DNA of 64,000 nt from Bacteroidetes bacterium MED-G17 (GTDB lineage Bacteria > Bacteroidota > Bacteroidia > NS11-12g > UBA9320), in the NCBI GenBank assembly GCA_002457675.1, contig NTKK01000005.1, positions 1 to 64,000 on the forward strand. The letters run 5' to 3'. Below are positions 44,412-53,998 of this stretch, piece by piece (the stretch's first letter is position 1; every line of letters starts with the position of its first letter). The notes beneath the pieces were generated by a model, which worked only from the letters and a program-made list of their open reading frames with translations, had not been told where the DNA came from and ran no database searches. Position numbers and translations under genes: made by a program.

Positions 44412-45293
44412 ATAATAATTGTACCTCCTTAACTGTATTTTTTTTTCTGCCACGGCCAATTTTACCTCGCAATGTGGTTCATTCTTATGCATACAGTCGC
44501 TAAACTTACATTTTTTTTGGTAGGGCAAAAACTCAGGGAATGTCCACCTCAATTTATCAGGTTTTATTGAATAAAGCCCAAATTCCTTTATCCCTGGGGC
44601 GTCTATAATCATGGTATTATTATTTTCTAAGAAAAGGAGTTCTGCAAGCGTTGTGGTATGTTTACCTTTTGAATTTGCTTCAGAAATTTTTCCCACTAGA
44701 CGATTTTTACGCTCATCTAAACTATTTACCAAAGTAGATTTACCAACACCGGAATTGCCAATAAGTAAGCTCAGTTTACCACGGACAATTTTTGATATTT
44801 CTATGATTCCATTCTTTTCTTTTAATGAAATTAATCTACATGTGTAACCCAATTTTTGATACGCTTCTTCACAATAGTAAGCTTGCTCAATTTCATTTTT
44901 TGAGAGTAAGTCAATCTTGTTAAATAGAATGCATGCTTTAACCTGGCTGCTCTCTGCTGAAACCAAAATTCTATCTAAAAAACCTAAGCTTGATTTAGGA
45001 TTTTTAAGGCTCATTATTATAACAACTTGATCAATATTTGCAGCAAGTATTTGTACTTGTTTGCCTATTTTAGTTGATTGTCTTTCGATGGAATTTTCCC
45101 TTTCGTAGATAAATTTTATCAACCAATCATCTTTTTCTCTTGATAGTTCAACCCAATCTCCAACAGCAATAGGATTATTGGATTCAAAATTTTGTAACCT
45201 TAATTTTCCTTTGAGTCTAGTTTTTACAATTTCACCAACCGAGGTTTGAACCACATTCCATGTACCTCCTGCTTTAAGTACACGTGCTTTCAT
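44385..45293 (-). CDS. rsgA: Ribosome small-subunit-dependent GTPase RsgA
   Basis: Circularly permuted GTPase that checks 30S subunit maturation. The 302-residue protein has an N-terminal OB domain, NKIDLL (G4) near residue 123 before GNSGVGKSTLVNSL (G1) near residue 180, DAPGIKEFGL (G3), and a C-terminal zinc site CKFSDCMHKNEPHC. Its ATG overlaps the M28 stop by one base (TAATG), so it is the last gene of the rpmH operon. Confidence 0.95.
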   Translation of the reverse strand: MKARVLKAGGTWNVVQTSVGEIVKTRLKGKLRLQNFESNNPIAVGDWVELSREKDDWLIKFIYERENSIERQSTKIGKQVQILAANIDQVVIIMSLKNPKSSLGFLDRILVSAESSQVKACILFNKIDLLSKNEIEQAYYCEEAYQKLGYTCRLISLKEKNGIIEISKIVRGKLSLLIGNSGVGKSTLVNSLDERKNRLVGKISEANSKGKHTTTLAELLFLENNNTMIIDAPGIKEFGLYSIKPDKLRWTFPEFLPYQKKCKFSDCMHKNEPHCEVKLAVAEKKIQLRRYNYYLELLNELQ

Positions 45294-46984
45294 TAAAATT
45301 GAACAGAAATGCCAATAACTTTGTCTTTTCTTTTGACTGCGCCCTCAGTTTTTTGTCCTTTTTTCAAACTTGACAAAATTTTCATATAATCCTGAATATT
45401 GGTGATCATTTTTCCATCCAAATTTACCAATATATCGCCTGCTTTTATCCCAGCCTTGTGCGCTGGTTTTCCTTCAGTAATTCCGTCTATTCTTAATCCC
45501 TCTCCGTCAAATACATAGTCTGGCATAATGCCAAGTGTAACTGGGAAACGCATTTTTGCACTTTGTTCTGATTTTGTTTTTTGAAAGTTTATTTTGCCTT
45601 TTTTATTTAAATCCTCAATCCAGTCTTCAACGAAATTTACAATTTGTACAATTCCATAATAATTTAGTTTCTCGTAATCATCTTCAGGTTTATGGTAATC
45701 TCCGTGCTGACCAGTAAAGAAATGTAAAACGGGAATATTTTTTAAGTAAAACGATGAATGATCAGAGGCGCCAATACCACTTTTGGTTACTTTCACTTTA
45801 TCGAATCCTAATTTTTTATACTTGCTTGAATCTTGCCAAAAATCAAAATTTAAAGAAGTTCCAACACCATTCACAACTAATGTAGTTGGGCTTTTTCTCA
45901 ATTTTCCTATCATGTCAAAATTGAACATGTAGTTGATTTTTTCTAGAGGAAAGCTTGTATTTTCAGCAAAAAATTTACTTCCTAATAAGCCCATTTCTTC
46001 TCCACTAAAAGTTATGAATAGGTAATTATTTCTTTTTGCTTTTTTGTTCTCTTTTAATTTTTTGGCCAATAGAAGCAACCCTGCTACTCCACTAGCGTTG
46101 TCATCTGCTCCATTATGTATTTTCCCGGAGTTGCTTGGATAAGCTCCTGATATTTCTCCATAACCTAGGTGATCATGGTGCGCACCAATTACAACGGTAT
46201 TTTTGGCTTTGTTATCTACAAATGCTACAACATTATTCCCAAAACCCTTTTGCGTAAGAATTTTTACATTAACTTGAATTTCTTGCCCTATACAATCATG
46301 TAAATCGCTATCTTCAATGAATAAAACGGGTATACTCGAAGTTTTTTTGATTTTTTTCAAGTGGCCTTGAGGTTTAGACATTTGACCATCAAAAGAATGA
46401 AAAATAACACATTTGGCTCCTTGGCTAGCTAATTCATCAACTCTCTTCTGAATGCCATGCCAAGCAAGGTGTTTTGAGTGAGGATGAATGCCATCCGGGC
46501 TTGAAATGTTTACTAAACAAATTTTTCCTAAAACATTTTTCTTTTTATATCCTTTTTTATAGGTCTCAGTATAGGGTATACCATAAGCAATATCAACCAG
46601 TTCAGCTTTAATATCCGAGGAATTGTTGCTATAACTTAATGGATAAAAACTTTTAAATACTTCAAAGTTTTGGGAATCTGTTTTGATGTAGCATTCTCCA
46701 GAAGCAATCCGCAAAGTGATAATTTCAAATTTTTGAATGTAATTGTCTTCTTCATATGCACCAATAGCTAATTTTTTAAATTGATTGCTAATATAATCAA
46801 CGGCCAATTTTTCGCCGTCAGAACCTGTAGCCCTTCCCTCTAAACGATCTGAGGCCAAAAATTTCACAACAGATTGCGTATACTTTATTTGCTTTTTTTC
46901 TTTTCTGTTCAGCTTTTGAGCTTTACCGGAAGGAAGGAAAGTAAATATGAAAATGGAAATACTAATAAAATATTTGTACAACAT
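45293..46984 (-). CDS. Secreted M28 aminopeptidase with PA and PDZ domains
   Basis: A 563-residue exported zinc aminopeptidase. It has an N-terminal signal (YFISISIFIFTFLPSGKAQ), a PA-like insert (about residues 120-240), and an M28 catalytic core with GAHHDHLGYG, HNGADDNASGVAG, FSGEEMGLLGS, NFDMIGKL and SDHSSFYLKNIPVLHFFTG, covering both zinc ligands and the catalytic glutamate. A C-terminal PDZ domain begins near residue 475 (GKPAHKAGIKAGDILVNLDG). It overlaps the upstream TauE/SafE gene by 23 bases. Confidence 0.9.
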   Translation of the reverse strand: MLYKYFISISIFIFTFLPSGKAQKLNRKEKKQIKYTQSVVKFLASDRLEGRATGSDGEKLAVDYISNQFKKLAIGAYEEDNYIQKFEIITLRIASGECYIKTDSQNFEVFKSFYPLSYSNNSSDIKAELVDIAYGIPYTETYKKGYKKKNVLGKICLVNISSPDGIHPHSKHLAWHGIQKRVDELASQGAKCVIFHSFDGQMSKPQGHLKKIKKTSSIPVLFIEDSDLHDCIGQEIQVNVKILTQKGFGNNVVAFVDNKAKNTVVIGAHHDHLGYGEISGAYPSNSGKIHNGADDNASGVAGLLLLAKKLKENKKAKRNNYLFITFSGEEMGLLGSKFFAENTSFPLEKINYMFNFDMIGKLRKSPTTLVVNGVGTSLNFDFWQDSSKYKKLGFDKVKVTKSGIGASDHSSFYLKNIPVLHFFTGQHGDYHKPEDDYEKLNYYGIVQIVNFVEDWIEDLNKKGKINFQKTKSEQSAKMRFPVTLGIMPDYVFDGEGLRIDGITEGKPAHKAGIKAGDILVNLDGKMITNIQDYMKILSSLKKGQKTEGAVKRKDKVIGISVQF

Positions 46985-47762
46985 AACGTATGACGATAAG
47001 AAGTAATAAAGTCGCGAAAATACTTTGAATAAGTCGGTTTGAGAGATTATTCGCTAAACGTATGCCCAAAGGTGAAAAAATAAAGACTGCACAAAATATG
47101 ATGACTTGTGCAAAAATATTTACATAACCTAAGTGATTTGAAAGGGGTAGTTCTGGTATTGATAAAAGATAATAGAGCGCATTTGGCAACATAAAGAATG
47201 CAATAGCCGTTATTGAAATTTGACTTGATTTTTTTAATTTCTCTCCGCAATAAAATGTCAAAAGTGGAACCATAATAACACCTCCTCCTAATCCAGAAAG
47301 GGCAGCAACTACTCCAGTTAATAGACCCACAAAAAAGTATTTTTGGTTTGACTGACTCATTACTTTCTCTTTAATTGGCAACAACATTTTTATCGCTACT
47401 AGTAGCAATAAAGATAGAAAAATCATCTTAAAATCTTTTATCTGATACCAATCCATCTGAGTAATGGAGTATGTGACAAGTAAGGAAGAAAATATAGCTG
47501 TAGAGGCAATTTTTAGGGATTTTCTATAAACTCTTGCGCCATTTTTATAATGTTTTATTGCGCTTGTAGTGCTGGCAAGAAGTGTCGCAGTGATAGAATT
47601 AGCTAATATATATCTTGGGATTTCATTGACTTGTAAATCAAATTGACCGTAAAAAAAATCTAATAAAGGAACAAAAACAATTCCACCACCTACGCCTAGC
47701 AAGCCTGAAAGTATTGCCCCTAATGAGGCAAAAACAAATAACAAAAGAAACAGTTTAATCAT
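46962..47762 (-). CDS. TauE/SafE-family sulfite exporter-like membrane protein
   Basis: About 266 residues with eight membrane helices. The duplicated motifs GLLGVGGGIVFVPLL near residue 20 and ALSGLGGGVIMVPLL near residue 155 define the TauE/SafE (DUF81) family, which moves sulfonates, sulfite or related organic anions. The substrate is unknown. The ATG at 47762 overlaps the S41 protease stop by 8 bases and replaces a longer reading that starts within that gene. Confidence 0.85.
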   Translation of the reverse strand: MIKLFLLLFVFASLGAILSGLLGVGGGIVFVPLLDFFYGQFDLQVNEIPRYILANSITATLLASTTSAIKHYKNGARVYRKSLKIASTAIFSSLLVTYSITQMDWYQIKDFKMIFLSLLLLVAIKMLLPIKEKVMSQSNQKYFFVGLLTGVVAALSGLGGGVIMVPLLTFYCGEKLKKSSQISITAIAFFMLPNALYYLLSIPELPLSNHLGYVNIFAQVIIFCAVFIFSPLGIRLANNLSNRLIQSIFATLLLLIVIRYVVQIFY

Positions 47763-49395
47763 GACTCTGTCGTAAAGTTTTATGGTACAAGGAATCATTT
47801 TTTAAGATATTTATGGTTTTTTCTAGAACTAAATCTGAGTTTAATGCATTTTGCACTGCGCCCTTATTGTGCCAATATCGTTTTACATATTCCATTTCAA
47901 TTTCTCTTTTTATGGCTGGCTTATAGTCGTCTAACTTTTTGGAATCAAGTAGTTTGGTAATTTCTAAGCTTTCTCTAAGTTTTTTTAGTAACTCTAGGTT
48001 GTCTTTCTCCTGCTCAGCATGGGCAATCAACTTTTCTAATCGAATTTGATTCGCCGATTTGTACAAACTATCTTTTTTGTTTATGAATTTTCTAAATTGA
48101 GCATAATCTTCATCATTCATTTTAAATTCTATTTTGCACTCACCATATTGTTTTTGTAATTGGGTGACAAAATCAAAAATCAGCCAGCCTCTTCGGAGCA
48201 TCTCCAAGGTCTCTTTTGCTTTTGGATTGCTTACCAAAATATCAGGCATTATACCTTGACCACTTTTGACGGTGCGACCATTTTTTGTTCTATAACTGGC
48301 CCTATTTTGATTCTTTTTTGATGAATTGGATTGCCTATAATCCAGCTCTTGAATAAGGCGGCCAGAAGGCAAAAAATATTTTGAAACGGTTATTTTCATT
48401 TGCGTATTATAGCTCAATGAAATAGGTTTTTGGACAAGTCCTTTACCGAAAGAGCGCTGACCGACTACAACTGCTCTATCATAATCTTGTAAACTTCCTG
48501 CTACAATTTCTGAGGCTGAAGCTGAATTGTTATCAATTAAAATGGCTACATTCACGTTTGTATCTATCGGAGTTCTAGACGTTTGGTAAGTTATATTTTC
48601 TTTTTCTAACCGTCCTTTGGTGTTCACAACCAGCTTGTTCTTATCTATAAAAATATTTACAATTTTTATAGCTTCTAATAACAGGCCTCCTCCATTTCCT
48701 CTTAAATCAATTACTATACCCTTTGGATCTTTTTCAGTGCTATGTTTTTTTATAGATGCTTCAACTTCTTTGGCGGCATTAAAAGAAAATCCGTTTAGTT
48801 TTATATAAATAATATCATCACTTACTTGCTGGGCATGCGTTACATTTTTCATCAACACCTTTTCTCTCATTACTATAAACTCCTTATCTTTTCCTCTTCT
48901 GTGCACACCCAAAACCATTTCCGTTCCTGGTGAGCCATTTAGTAAAGGCGCCAAATCCTTTGTCTTTTTTCCAGTTATTTCTTGTTTATTGACGTGTACA
49001 ATTTGATCACCTACTAAAATACCCGCTTTATCTGCAGGAAATCCTTTAAAGACATTGGTTACCATTATTTTACCCTCTCTGTTAGATAAAGTCAAACCAA
49101 TACCATTGTATGAGCCAGTCGCATGTAGTCTAAACTCTTCTGCTTGTGCTTCTGAATAATAATTTGTATAAGGGTCTAAGCTCTTGAGCATGGCATCAAT
49201 AGAAACTTGAATAAGCTCGCCCGGCAATACCTCATTAACGTATGTTTGGTTTACTTTTCTGTAAACTTCTGCGAAAATGTCCAGGTTTTTACTGATTTCG
49301 AAGTAATCAACAAGCGTTTTGTATCTCCAGGCGGATAGGCCAATGATAAATGAGACTACCCAAACCCAGTTATATTTTCTGAATTTATGATTCAT
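47755..49395 (-). CDS. S41 carboxyl-terminal processing peptidase
   Basis: A 546-residue periplasmic serine protease with an N-terminal signal anchor (VVSFIIGLSAWRY). The PDZ domain (about residues 95-170) contains GIGLTLSN and GFPADKAGILVGDQIVHV. The catalytic Ser-Lys dyad is in NNSASASEIVAGSLQD near residue 290 and RSFGKGLVQ near residue 317. The C-terminal 150 residues are helical. It processes or degrades envelope proteins, and sits 21 bases after yidD. Confidence 0.92.
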   Translation of the reverse strand: MNHKFRKYNWVWVVSFIIGLSAWRYKTLVDYFEISKNLDIFAEVYRKVNQTYVNEVLPGELIQVSIDAMLKSLDPYTNYYSEAQAEEFRLHATGSYNGIGLTLSNREGKIMVTNVFKGFPADKAGILVGDQIVHVNKQEITGKKTKDLAPLLNGSPGTEMVLGVHRRGKDKEFIVMREKVLMKNVTHAQQVSDDIIYIKLNGFSFNAAKEVEASIKKHSTEKDPKGIVIDLRGNGGGLLLEAIKIVNIFIDKNKLVVNTKGRLEKENITYQTSRTPIDTNVNVAILIDNNSASASEIVAGSLQDYDRAVVVGQRSFGKGLVQKPISLSYNTQMKITVSKYFLPSGRLIQELDYRQSNSSKKNQNRASYRTKNGRTVKSGQGIMPDILVSNPKAKETLEMLRRGWLIFDFVTQLQKQYGECKIEFKMNDEDYAQFRKFINKKDSLYKSANQIRLEKLIAHAEQEKDNLELLKKLRESLEITKLLDSKKLDDYKPAIKREIEMEYVKRYWHNKGAVQNALNSDLVLEKTINILKNDSLYHKTLRQSHD

Positions 49396-49416
49396 TTAGA
49401 AAGCGAAGATAAATAT

Positions 49417-49644
49417 TTAGGGAACAGGGTCGTGTCCATGGCTGCCCCACGGATGACAGCGACTTATCCTTTTAATTGACAACCAAGTACCCTTTATAAT
49501 ACCATGTTTTAAGATTGCCTCTACACTGTATCGTGAGCAAGTAGGCGTAAATCTGCAAGCATTGGGCAAAATTGGAGAGAGAAGCAGCTGGTATAACTTA
49601 ATTGGGAGAATAAATATCTTCCTAATAATTTGTTTCCAATTCAT
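49417..49644 (-). CDS. yidD: Membrane protein insertion efficiency factor YidD
   Basis: A 75-residue membrane-associated protein that helps YidC insert inner-membrane proteins. It has the full family signature: [20 protein letters not shown] with three conserved cysteines, [10 protein letters not shown], and the C-terminal [14 protein letters not shown]. Its start overlaps the end of rnpA by 23 bases, the classical rpmH-rnpA-yidD order; yidC is not next to it. Confidence 0.96.
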   Translation of the reverse strand: MNWKQIIRKIFILPIKLYQLLLSPILPNACRFTPTCSRYSVEAILKHGIIKGTWLSIKRISRCHPWGSHGHDPVP

Positions 49645-50023
49645 GCCAAACTTTTTTTATGCCTTTTTTCATTAACTCTTCTATATCAGATGCTTTTATC
49701 GGGTTTTCATTTTGGTAAATAAATGCCAAATGAATATACTGACCTTTTTGACTCAAGTATTCCTCAAAGGGTCCTTTGTTTTTTCTAATTCCTTCACGCA
49801 TACATCTTTTGATATAATTTCTCAAGACCGCCTTAGCAATCCGCTTTTTTGGAACAATTATTAGGTACTTCGATTGCAGGTTACGTTCTTCAAATAGAAT
49901 CCAGCGTGCCAACAACCCTTTAGAAATGCTTTTAGTTGCATGCGACCCAAAAAGAAGTTCTATATCTTTTTTAGAGTTTAGTTTCTGAGATTTTGGAAAT
50001 GTATTTGAATACTTTTTTTTCAT
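49622..50023 (-). CDS. rnpA: Ribonuclease P protein component
   Basis: Basic protein subunit of RNase P, which matures tRNA 5' ends. The 133-residue protein has a [15 protein letters not shown] start and the RNR-like signature [16 protein letters not shown] near residues 66-81, slightly altered from KRNRIKR. It lies 37 bases after rpmH. Confidence 0.93.
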   Translation of the reverse strand: MKKKYSNTFPKSQKLNSKKDIELLFGSHATKSISKGLLARWILFEERNLQSKYLIIVPKKRIAKAVLRNYIKRCMREGIRKNKGPFEEYLSQKGQYIHLAFIYQNENPIKASDIEELMKKGIKKVWHELETNY

Positions 50024-50060
50024 GGCCTGTTTAAATTTATAACAGGCATCATTTCATTTT

Positions 50061-50216
50061 CTAACGGAAGCGAGGTTCGTCAGAAATCGTAAGCTTTTTT
50101 CTGCCCTTTGAGCGTCTTGAAGCCAAAACTTTTCTGCCACTTGCAGTGCTCATTCGCTCTCTAAAACCATGCTTATTTCTTCTTTTTCTTCTACTTGGCT
50201 GAAATGTGCGTTTCAT
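50061..50216 (-). CDS. rpmH: Ribosomal protein L34
   Basis: A 51-residue large-subunit protein read on the minus strand as [20 protein letters not shown] and then [20 protein letters not shown]; the family's start and arginine/lysine-rich pattern are complete. It heads the operon rpmH-rnpA-yidD-S41-TauE/SafE-M28-rsgA. A strong promoter lies 26-57 bases upstream. Confidence 0.97.
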   Translation of the reverse strand: MKRTFQPSRRKRRNKHGFRERMSTASGRKVLASRRSKGRKKLTISDEPRFR

Positions 50217-50241
50217 AAATTCCTTGAAAAATTTTGGAGGG

Positions 50242-50273
50242 CAAAAATAGCATTTCTTCTTCTTCTTGACAAA
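50242..50273 (-). promoter_or_regulatory. Full Bacteroidota-type promoter of rpmH
   Basis: Read on the minus strand: TTTG (50273-50270), 20 bases, TATTTTTG (50249-50242), both elements exact and with the same spacing as at mdh. The box ends 25 bases before the rpmH ATG. It should drive the whole rpmH-rsgA run. Confidence 0.72.
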
Positions 50274-50289
50274 GAAATAATTTATATGA

Positions 50290-52087
50290 TCATAAAAGGG
50301 TAATTCTATATTTCTTTACCCACTTTTCCCCATCTGGATGATATACTTCTAATAGCCAAATATAGTTACCTACAGGCGCTGGCAAACCAGAACGGGCAAT
50401 ACCATTCCAAGATAGAATTTCCACTTGAGCACAATATTTATTGTTGGCCAGATTTTTTATTTCCCTTCCAAAGATGTCATAAATAGCAGAACTAAGTAAA
50501 AACCCGGATTTTTGGAATAGAATCTCCATGTTCAAGTGGTCTAAAAATTTCCCATTATTATGAGCCAAAATTTTTTGTTGATTTGAAAAATTCACCTCTG
50601 AAACAGCAGAAAAAAAACTAATTTTCTGTGAGTTCACATAACCTGGCGTTCCAAAATTGGCATAAGCAGATGCAGAAGTCCAGTTGTTTATATTACTGCT
50701 TGGCCAATCCAATCTTTTTCGCTCTAAACTCACACCTTTTGTATCAATTAATAGTTCATAGTGCATAGCGGTATTGTAATTTACCTCGTCTATAATAAAG
50801 CTATCTTTTTGCCTGAATAGTTGCAAATTACCCCCATCATTCTTTAATGATTTTTCAAAATTTATTTGATACAAATTTTGATTTAAAAAAGTGCCAAATT
50901 GTTGCCACGTTGCTGAGGTGTCTTCGGTAAAAGCAATGATCTGTTTTGGTAAAAGTAAACCAGTGCCAAGACCTTGTTTTTTGCCTAAAATAGAAATACC
51001 TATATCCTGTAGATCAAAAGTATCGTTAATAAAATTCGCTATTTCAAAAAACTCATGACCTTGCTGACCATGAAGTCCTTGGTAAGAAAAATCACCAGGA
51101 TCAAATAAAATTTCATTTATTACAATTTCACCAGCCTTGGGTAGTAGTGGCCACCTAATTCTAACTACAGTATCTAAATATTGACCGAAGAAATCTGGAA
51201 TGCGCTTCATGCTTACATGTAAAAAATCACCCGGTTCCCAGGCTTCGCCTATGGATAGTTCTAAACTTCTTGAATCAATTTGTTCAAATTGCCTTACCGA
51301 TATGTTTTGATCTAGATTTTTTCGCAAAAAAAAAATTCTCATTAGATAGGCTGTCAGTCGAAAAATTGTAGTTAAACACAAATAACAATTTCTCATCGGC
51401 TATTTTTTGAATTGATGTAATTTTAGGCAAGAAGAAATTGTGTCTTTTTTTACCTTGAACGGATACATAATCTACCTTGTGCTTTCCCCATCGAGTGGTG
51501 GTGCTCTTTACAGAAAATCCTGTAAATATGCTTTCAAAATGAACATCGTAAGAAAACCTTGCTAAAGGCAACCACTGACTTCCTGCTGTACTTGTATCCA
51601 TCATAAAACTCCACGTATGAAATTCATTCTTACTTATTTTTATTGAAATAGCGCTATGGTTTTGATTCAAAATTCCTTTCGCCCATGATTGTATTTTTTG
51701 CTCTTTCCCATTCACAAGTTGATAGAAGGTTAACTCATCTTCTGTTCCTCCAAACCTTAAGATATAAGCATTTGCACTACTTAAATTGGGAAAATCACTA
51801 AGTAGAATAAAATCAAAAAAATTGGCGCTAGAGGGATTAAAATCAAGTTGAAGCTTAAAGGCCCAATTTTCAATATCCTGCAAATGTGTCTTTCGAAATA
51901 TAGCAGCTATTTCATTTCCAGAACCTTTTGTTACCAACTCACCACCTTCAACGGTAAAATTGGCCGTATCTCCATACCAATGACCCGCCAAAAAATCAGT
52001 TTTGGACGAAAAGCTATCTAATATTTGAGAAAAGCAGGATTGAGCAGGAAAAAACCATAGCAATAAGAGGAAAAAAACATTTTTCAT
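50290..52087 (-). pseudogene. Lamin-tail-domain secreted protein interrupted by a homopolymer frameshift
   Basis: Two overlapping frames form one gene. The first (52087 to about 51326) gives a signal peptide (VFFLLLLWFFPAQSCFSQ) and a concanavalin-like beta domain. The second (to 50290) gives a lamin tail domain (VINEILFDPGDF, GHEFFEIANF, GTPGYVNSQ) and a C-terminal FlgD-like or sorting-like module (YDIFGREIKNLANN, PVGNYIWLLEVY). The frames meet at a run of ten T (ten A at 51326-51335 on the plus strand). Nine T would join them into one protein of about 598 residues. Either a sequencing error, a recent mutation or a switchable tract; as read, only 267 residues are made. Confidence 0.8.
51326..51335. 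repeat. Ten-base homopolymer at the frameshift
   Basis: Ten consecutive A on the plus strand, at exactly the point where the lamin-tail gene changes frame. Length changes by slippage here would switch full-length expression on or off. Confidence 0.9.
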
Positions 52088-52143
52088 TAAAGCAATTTAG
52101 CTATTTCTTCAAAAAAGACAATACATAGAATTGAAGGAAAGAT

Positions 52144-52151
52144 TTACTTTG
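52144..52151 (+). promoter_or_regulatory. Promoter-like box (TTACTTTG) of pdxA
   Basis: TTACTTTG, one mismatch from TAnnTTTG, ends 8 bases before the pdxA ATG in the 72-base divergent gap. Confidence 0.4.
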
Positions 52152-52159
52152 TACTCTTA

Positions 52160-53242
52160 ATGGGAGAAATTAATAAAAGGTTAAGACTCGGCATAACACC
52201 CGGGGATTTGAATGGTGTTGGTCCTGAAATCATTTTTTTTTGCTACCAGACAAATGAAATTTTTAATCACCACACGCCTGTACTCTACCTAAACCATTAC
52301 CATTTTAAAGAACTAATCAAATTACACCAATTTGAGATGGAAAATATTCACCTCATTGAGCATGCAAAAGAAGCAAAAGACGGTAAGCTTAATGTTTGTA
52401 GGGTAAATGATAAAAAATTTGATTTAGAAATAGGCAAATCAACCAAGGAAACTGGAAATTTTGCAGTAGCCGCACTTAAACAATCTATTCAAGATGTAAT
52501 GGACGGGCACATTCAGAATATTGTGACCGCTCCTATAGACAAACATAGTGTCCAGAATACAGACTTTGATTTTAGAGGACATACCGAGTTTTTTGCAAAA
52601 AAATTTGAAATTGAAACATACATGATGCTTATGGTCAGCGATGAAATGAAAATTGGCATGGTTACCACGCATATCCCAGTTAATCAAATTTCAGAATCCA
52701 TAAACGCAGATTTGATAATTAGTAAAGCACAAATGTTGAAGCAAAGTCTCGAAGAAGATTTTTTGATAAAAAACCCAAAAATTGCAGTTTTGGGATTAAA
52801 CCCGCATTCTGGAGACAACGGCTTAATAGGTAAAGAAGAACAAGAAGTACTCATTCCAGTTATTGATCAACTGCAAAATGATATGCACATTTTTGGTCCA
52901 TACGGTTCAGACGGATTTTTTGGGTCAAAAAATTATAAAAATTTTGATGGTATTTTGGCTATGTACCATGATCAAGCACTTATTCCATTCAAACTGGCGA
53001 GTTTTGAAACAGGTGTCAATTATACCGCAGGGCTTCCCATAGTTAGAACCTCACCAGATCATGGAGTAGCTTTTGATTTGGCAGGGAAAAAGAAAGCAGA
53101 TGCGGGTTCTTTTATTCATGCTGTCTTTCTTGCCAACACCATCCACCATAACAGACTAAATTATTTTGAAAGTGCTAAGAATCCACTGCAAAAATCCGAT
53201 TTAAAATCCGAAAAGTTCAATCTTGGACTTCCTAGGATTTAA
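52160..53242 (+). CDS. pdxA: 4-hydroxythreonine-4-phosphate dehydrogenase
   Basis: NAD-dependent enzyme of the DXP-dependent pyridoxal phosphate pathway. The 360-residue protein has ITPGDLNGVGPEI near residue 12, VTAPIDKHSV near residue 120, GHTEFFAKKF near residue 137, NPHSGDNGLIGKEE near residue 215 and MYHDQALIPFK near residue 271, including the metal-binding histidines. It stands immediately upstream of the yceD-rpmF fatty-acid cluster, but a separate promoter box precedes yceD. Confidence 0.95.
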   Translation: MGEINKRLRLGITPGDLNGVGPEIIFFCYQTNEIFNHHTPVLYLNHYHFKELIKLHQFEMENIHLIEHAKEAKDGKLNVCRVNDKKFDLEIGKSTKETGNFAVAALKQSIQDVMDGHIQNIVTAPIDKHSVQNTDFDFRGHTEFFAKKFEIETYMMLMVSDEMKIGMVTTHIPVNQISESINADLIISKAQMLKQSLEEDFLIKNPKIAVLGLNPHSGDNGLIGKEEQEVLIPVIDQLQNDMHIFGPYGSDGFFGSKNYKNFDGILAMYHDQALIPFKLASFETGVNYTAGLPIVRTSPDHGVAFDLAGKKKADAGSFIHAVFLANTIHHNRLNYFESAKNPLQKSDLKSEKFNLGLPRI

Positions 53243-53267
53243 TCAGCAGAAAAAATATATTTATTGC

Positions 53268-53275
53268 TATTTTTG
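53268..53275 (+). promoter_or_regulatory. Promoter -7 box (TATTTTTG) of yceD-rpmF
   Basis: Exact TAnnTTTG box between pdxA and yceD. It overlaps the TTG codons at 53264 and 53273, which rules them out as starts and points to the GTG at 53297. Confidence 0.5.
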
Positions 53276-53296
53276 CAATCCCTAAAATTAAAGGAG

Positions 53297-53824
53297 GTGC
53301 ATTCTTCCAGTTTATATGAAATAAAAATTGCAGGTTTACCTAACGGTACTTACGATTATGAATTTATTATAGACGATTTGTTCTTTGAAGTGTTTAAATC
53401 AAATAGTTTAACCAAAGGTTTAGTGAATGTTGGGATGGAAATGAACAAAAATTCAGGACTATTTCATACATCTTATCAGTTTTCTGGTTTTATTGAATTA
53501 ATCTGCGATAATTGTCTAAACAAAGGCAATTTCCCCATTCAATATCAACATAAAATGATTTACAAAATGTCTCTTGACACGGAAAATTTGAAAAAAAATA
53601 TTGATTCTGATATTGTTTTTATTCATCCAAATGCCGAAAAAATAAATATTCATCAAGAGCTATTCGACTACATTCATTTGGCAATACCTATGCGCACAAC
53701 CTGTGAGCTTTTCTCGAAAGATTGTAGTATTGATTTGAACAACTTTAACGAAGTAAACGATAAGGAAACACCCCCATATTGGGAAAAATTAAAAAAATTA
53801 AAAAGCGAAAATGGCACATCCTAA
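53297..53824 (+). CDS. yceD: YceD/DUF177 family protein
   Basis: Roughly 175 residues. DUF177 proteins are encoded just before rpmF in most bacteria and are linked to 23S rRNA/large-subunit maturation. It shows IAGLPNGTYDYEFIIDD at the start and paired cysteines CDNCLNKG and CELFSKDC, the usual metal-site-like pattern. GTG start chosen from the promoter position and the family's N-terminus. The end overlaps rpmF by 14 bases. Confidence 0.85.
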   Translation: MHSSSLYEIKIAGLPNGTYDYEFIIDDLFFEVFKSNSLTKGLVNVGMEMNKNSGLFHTSYQFSGFIELICDNCLNKGNFPIQYQHKMIYKMSLDTENLKKNIDSDIVFIHPNAEKINIHQELFDYIHLAIPMRTTCELFSKDCSIDLNNFNEVNDKETPPYWEKLKKLKSENGTS

Positions 53825-53996
53825 ACGCAAACAGTCAAAAGCAAGAAGAGACAAAAGAAGAACGCACTACAAGTTAGGTTCGAAAACTTTGTTTAAAGAT
53901 TCCAAATCTGGAGAAGTTTCCCAATACCATAGAGTAAATATGGACACGGGCATGTACAAAGGCGTTCAAGTAATCCCAGAAAAAGACGAAGAATAG
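53811..53996 (+). CDS. rpmF: Ribosomal protein L32, cysteine-free form
   Basis: A 61-residue large-subunit protein: MAHPKRKQSKARRDKRRTHY is a perfect L32 start, and SQYHRVNMDTGMYKGVQVI its C-terminal half. It has no cysteines, so it lacks the zinc ribbon of C-plus L32 proteins. It overlaps yceD by 14 bases and plsX starts 2 bases after its stop. Confidence 0.96.
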   Translation: MAHPKRKQSKARRDKRRTHYKLGSKTLFKDSKSGEVSQYHRVNMDTGMYKGVQVIPEKDEE

Positions 53997-53998
53997 TT

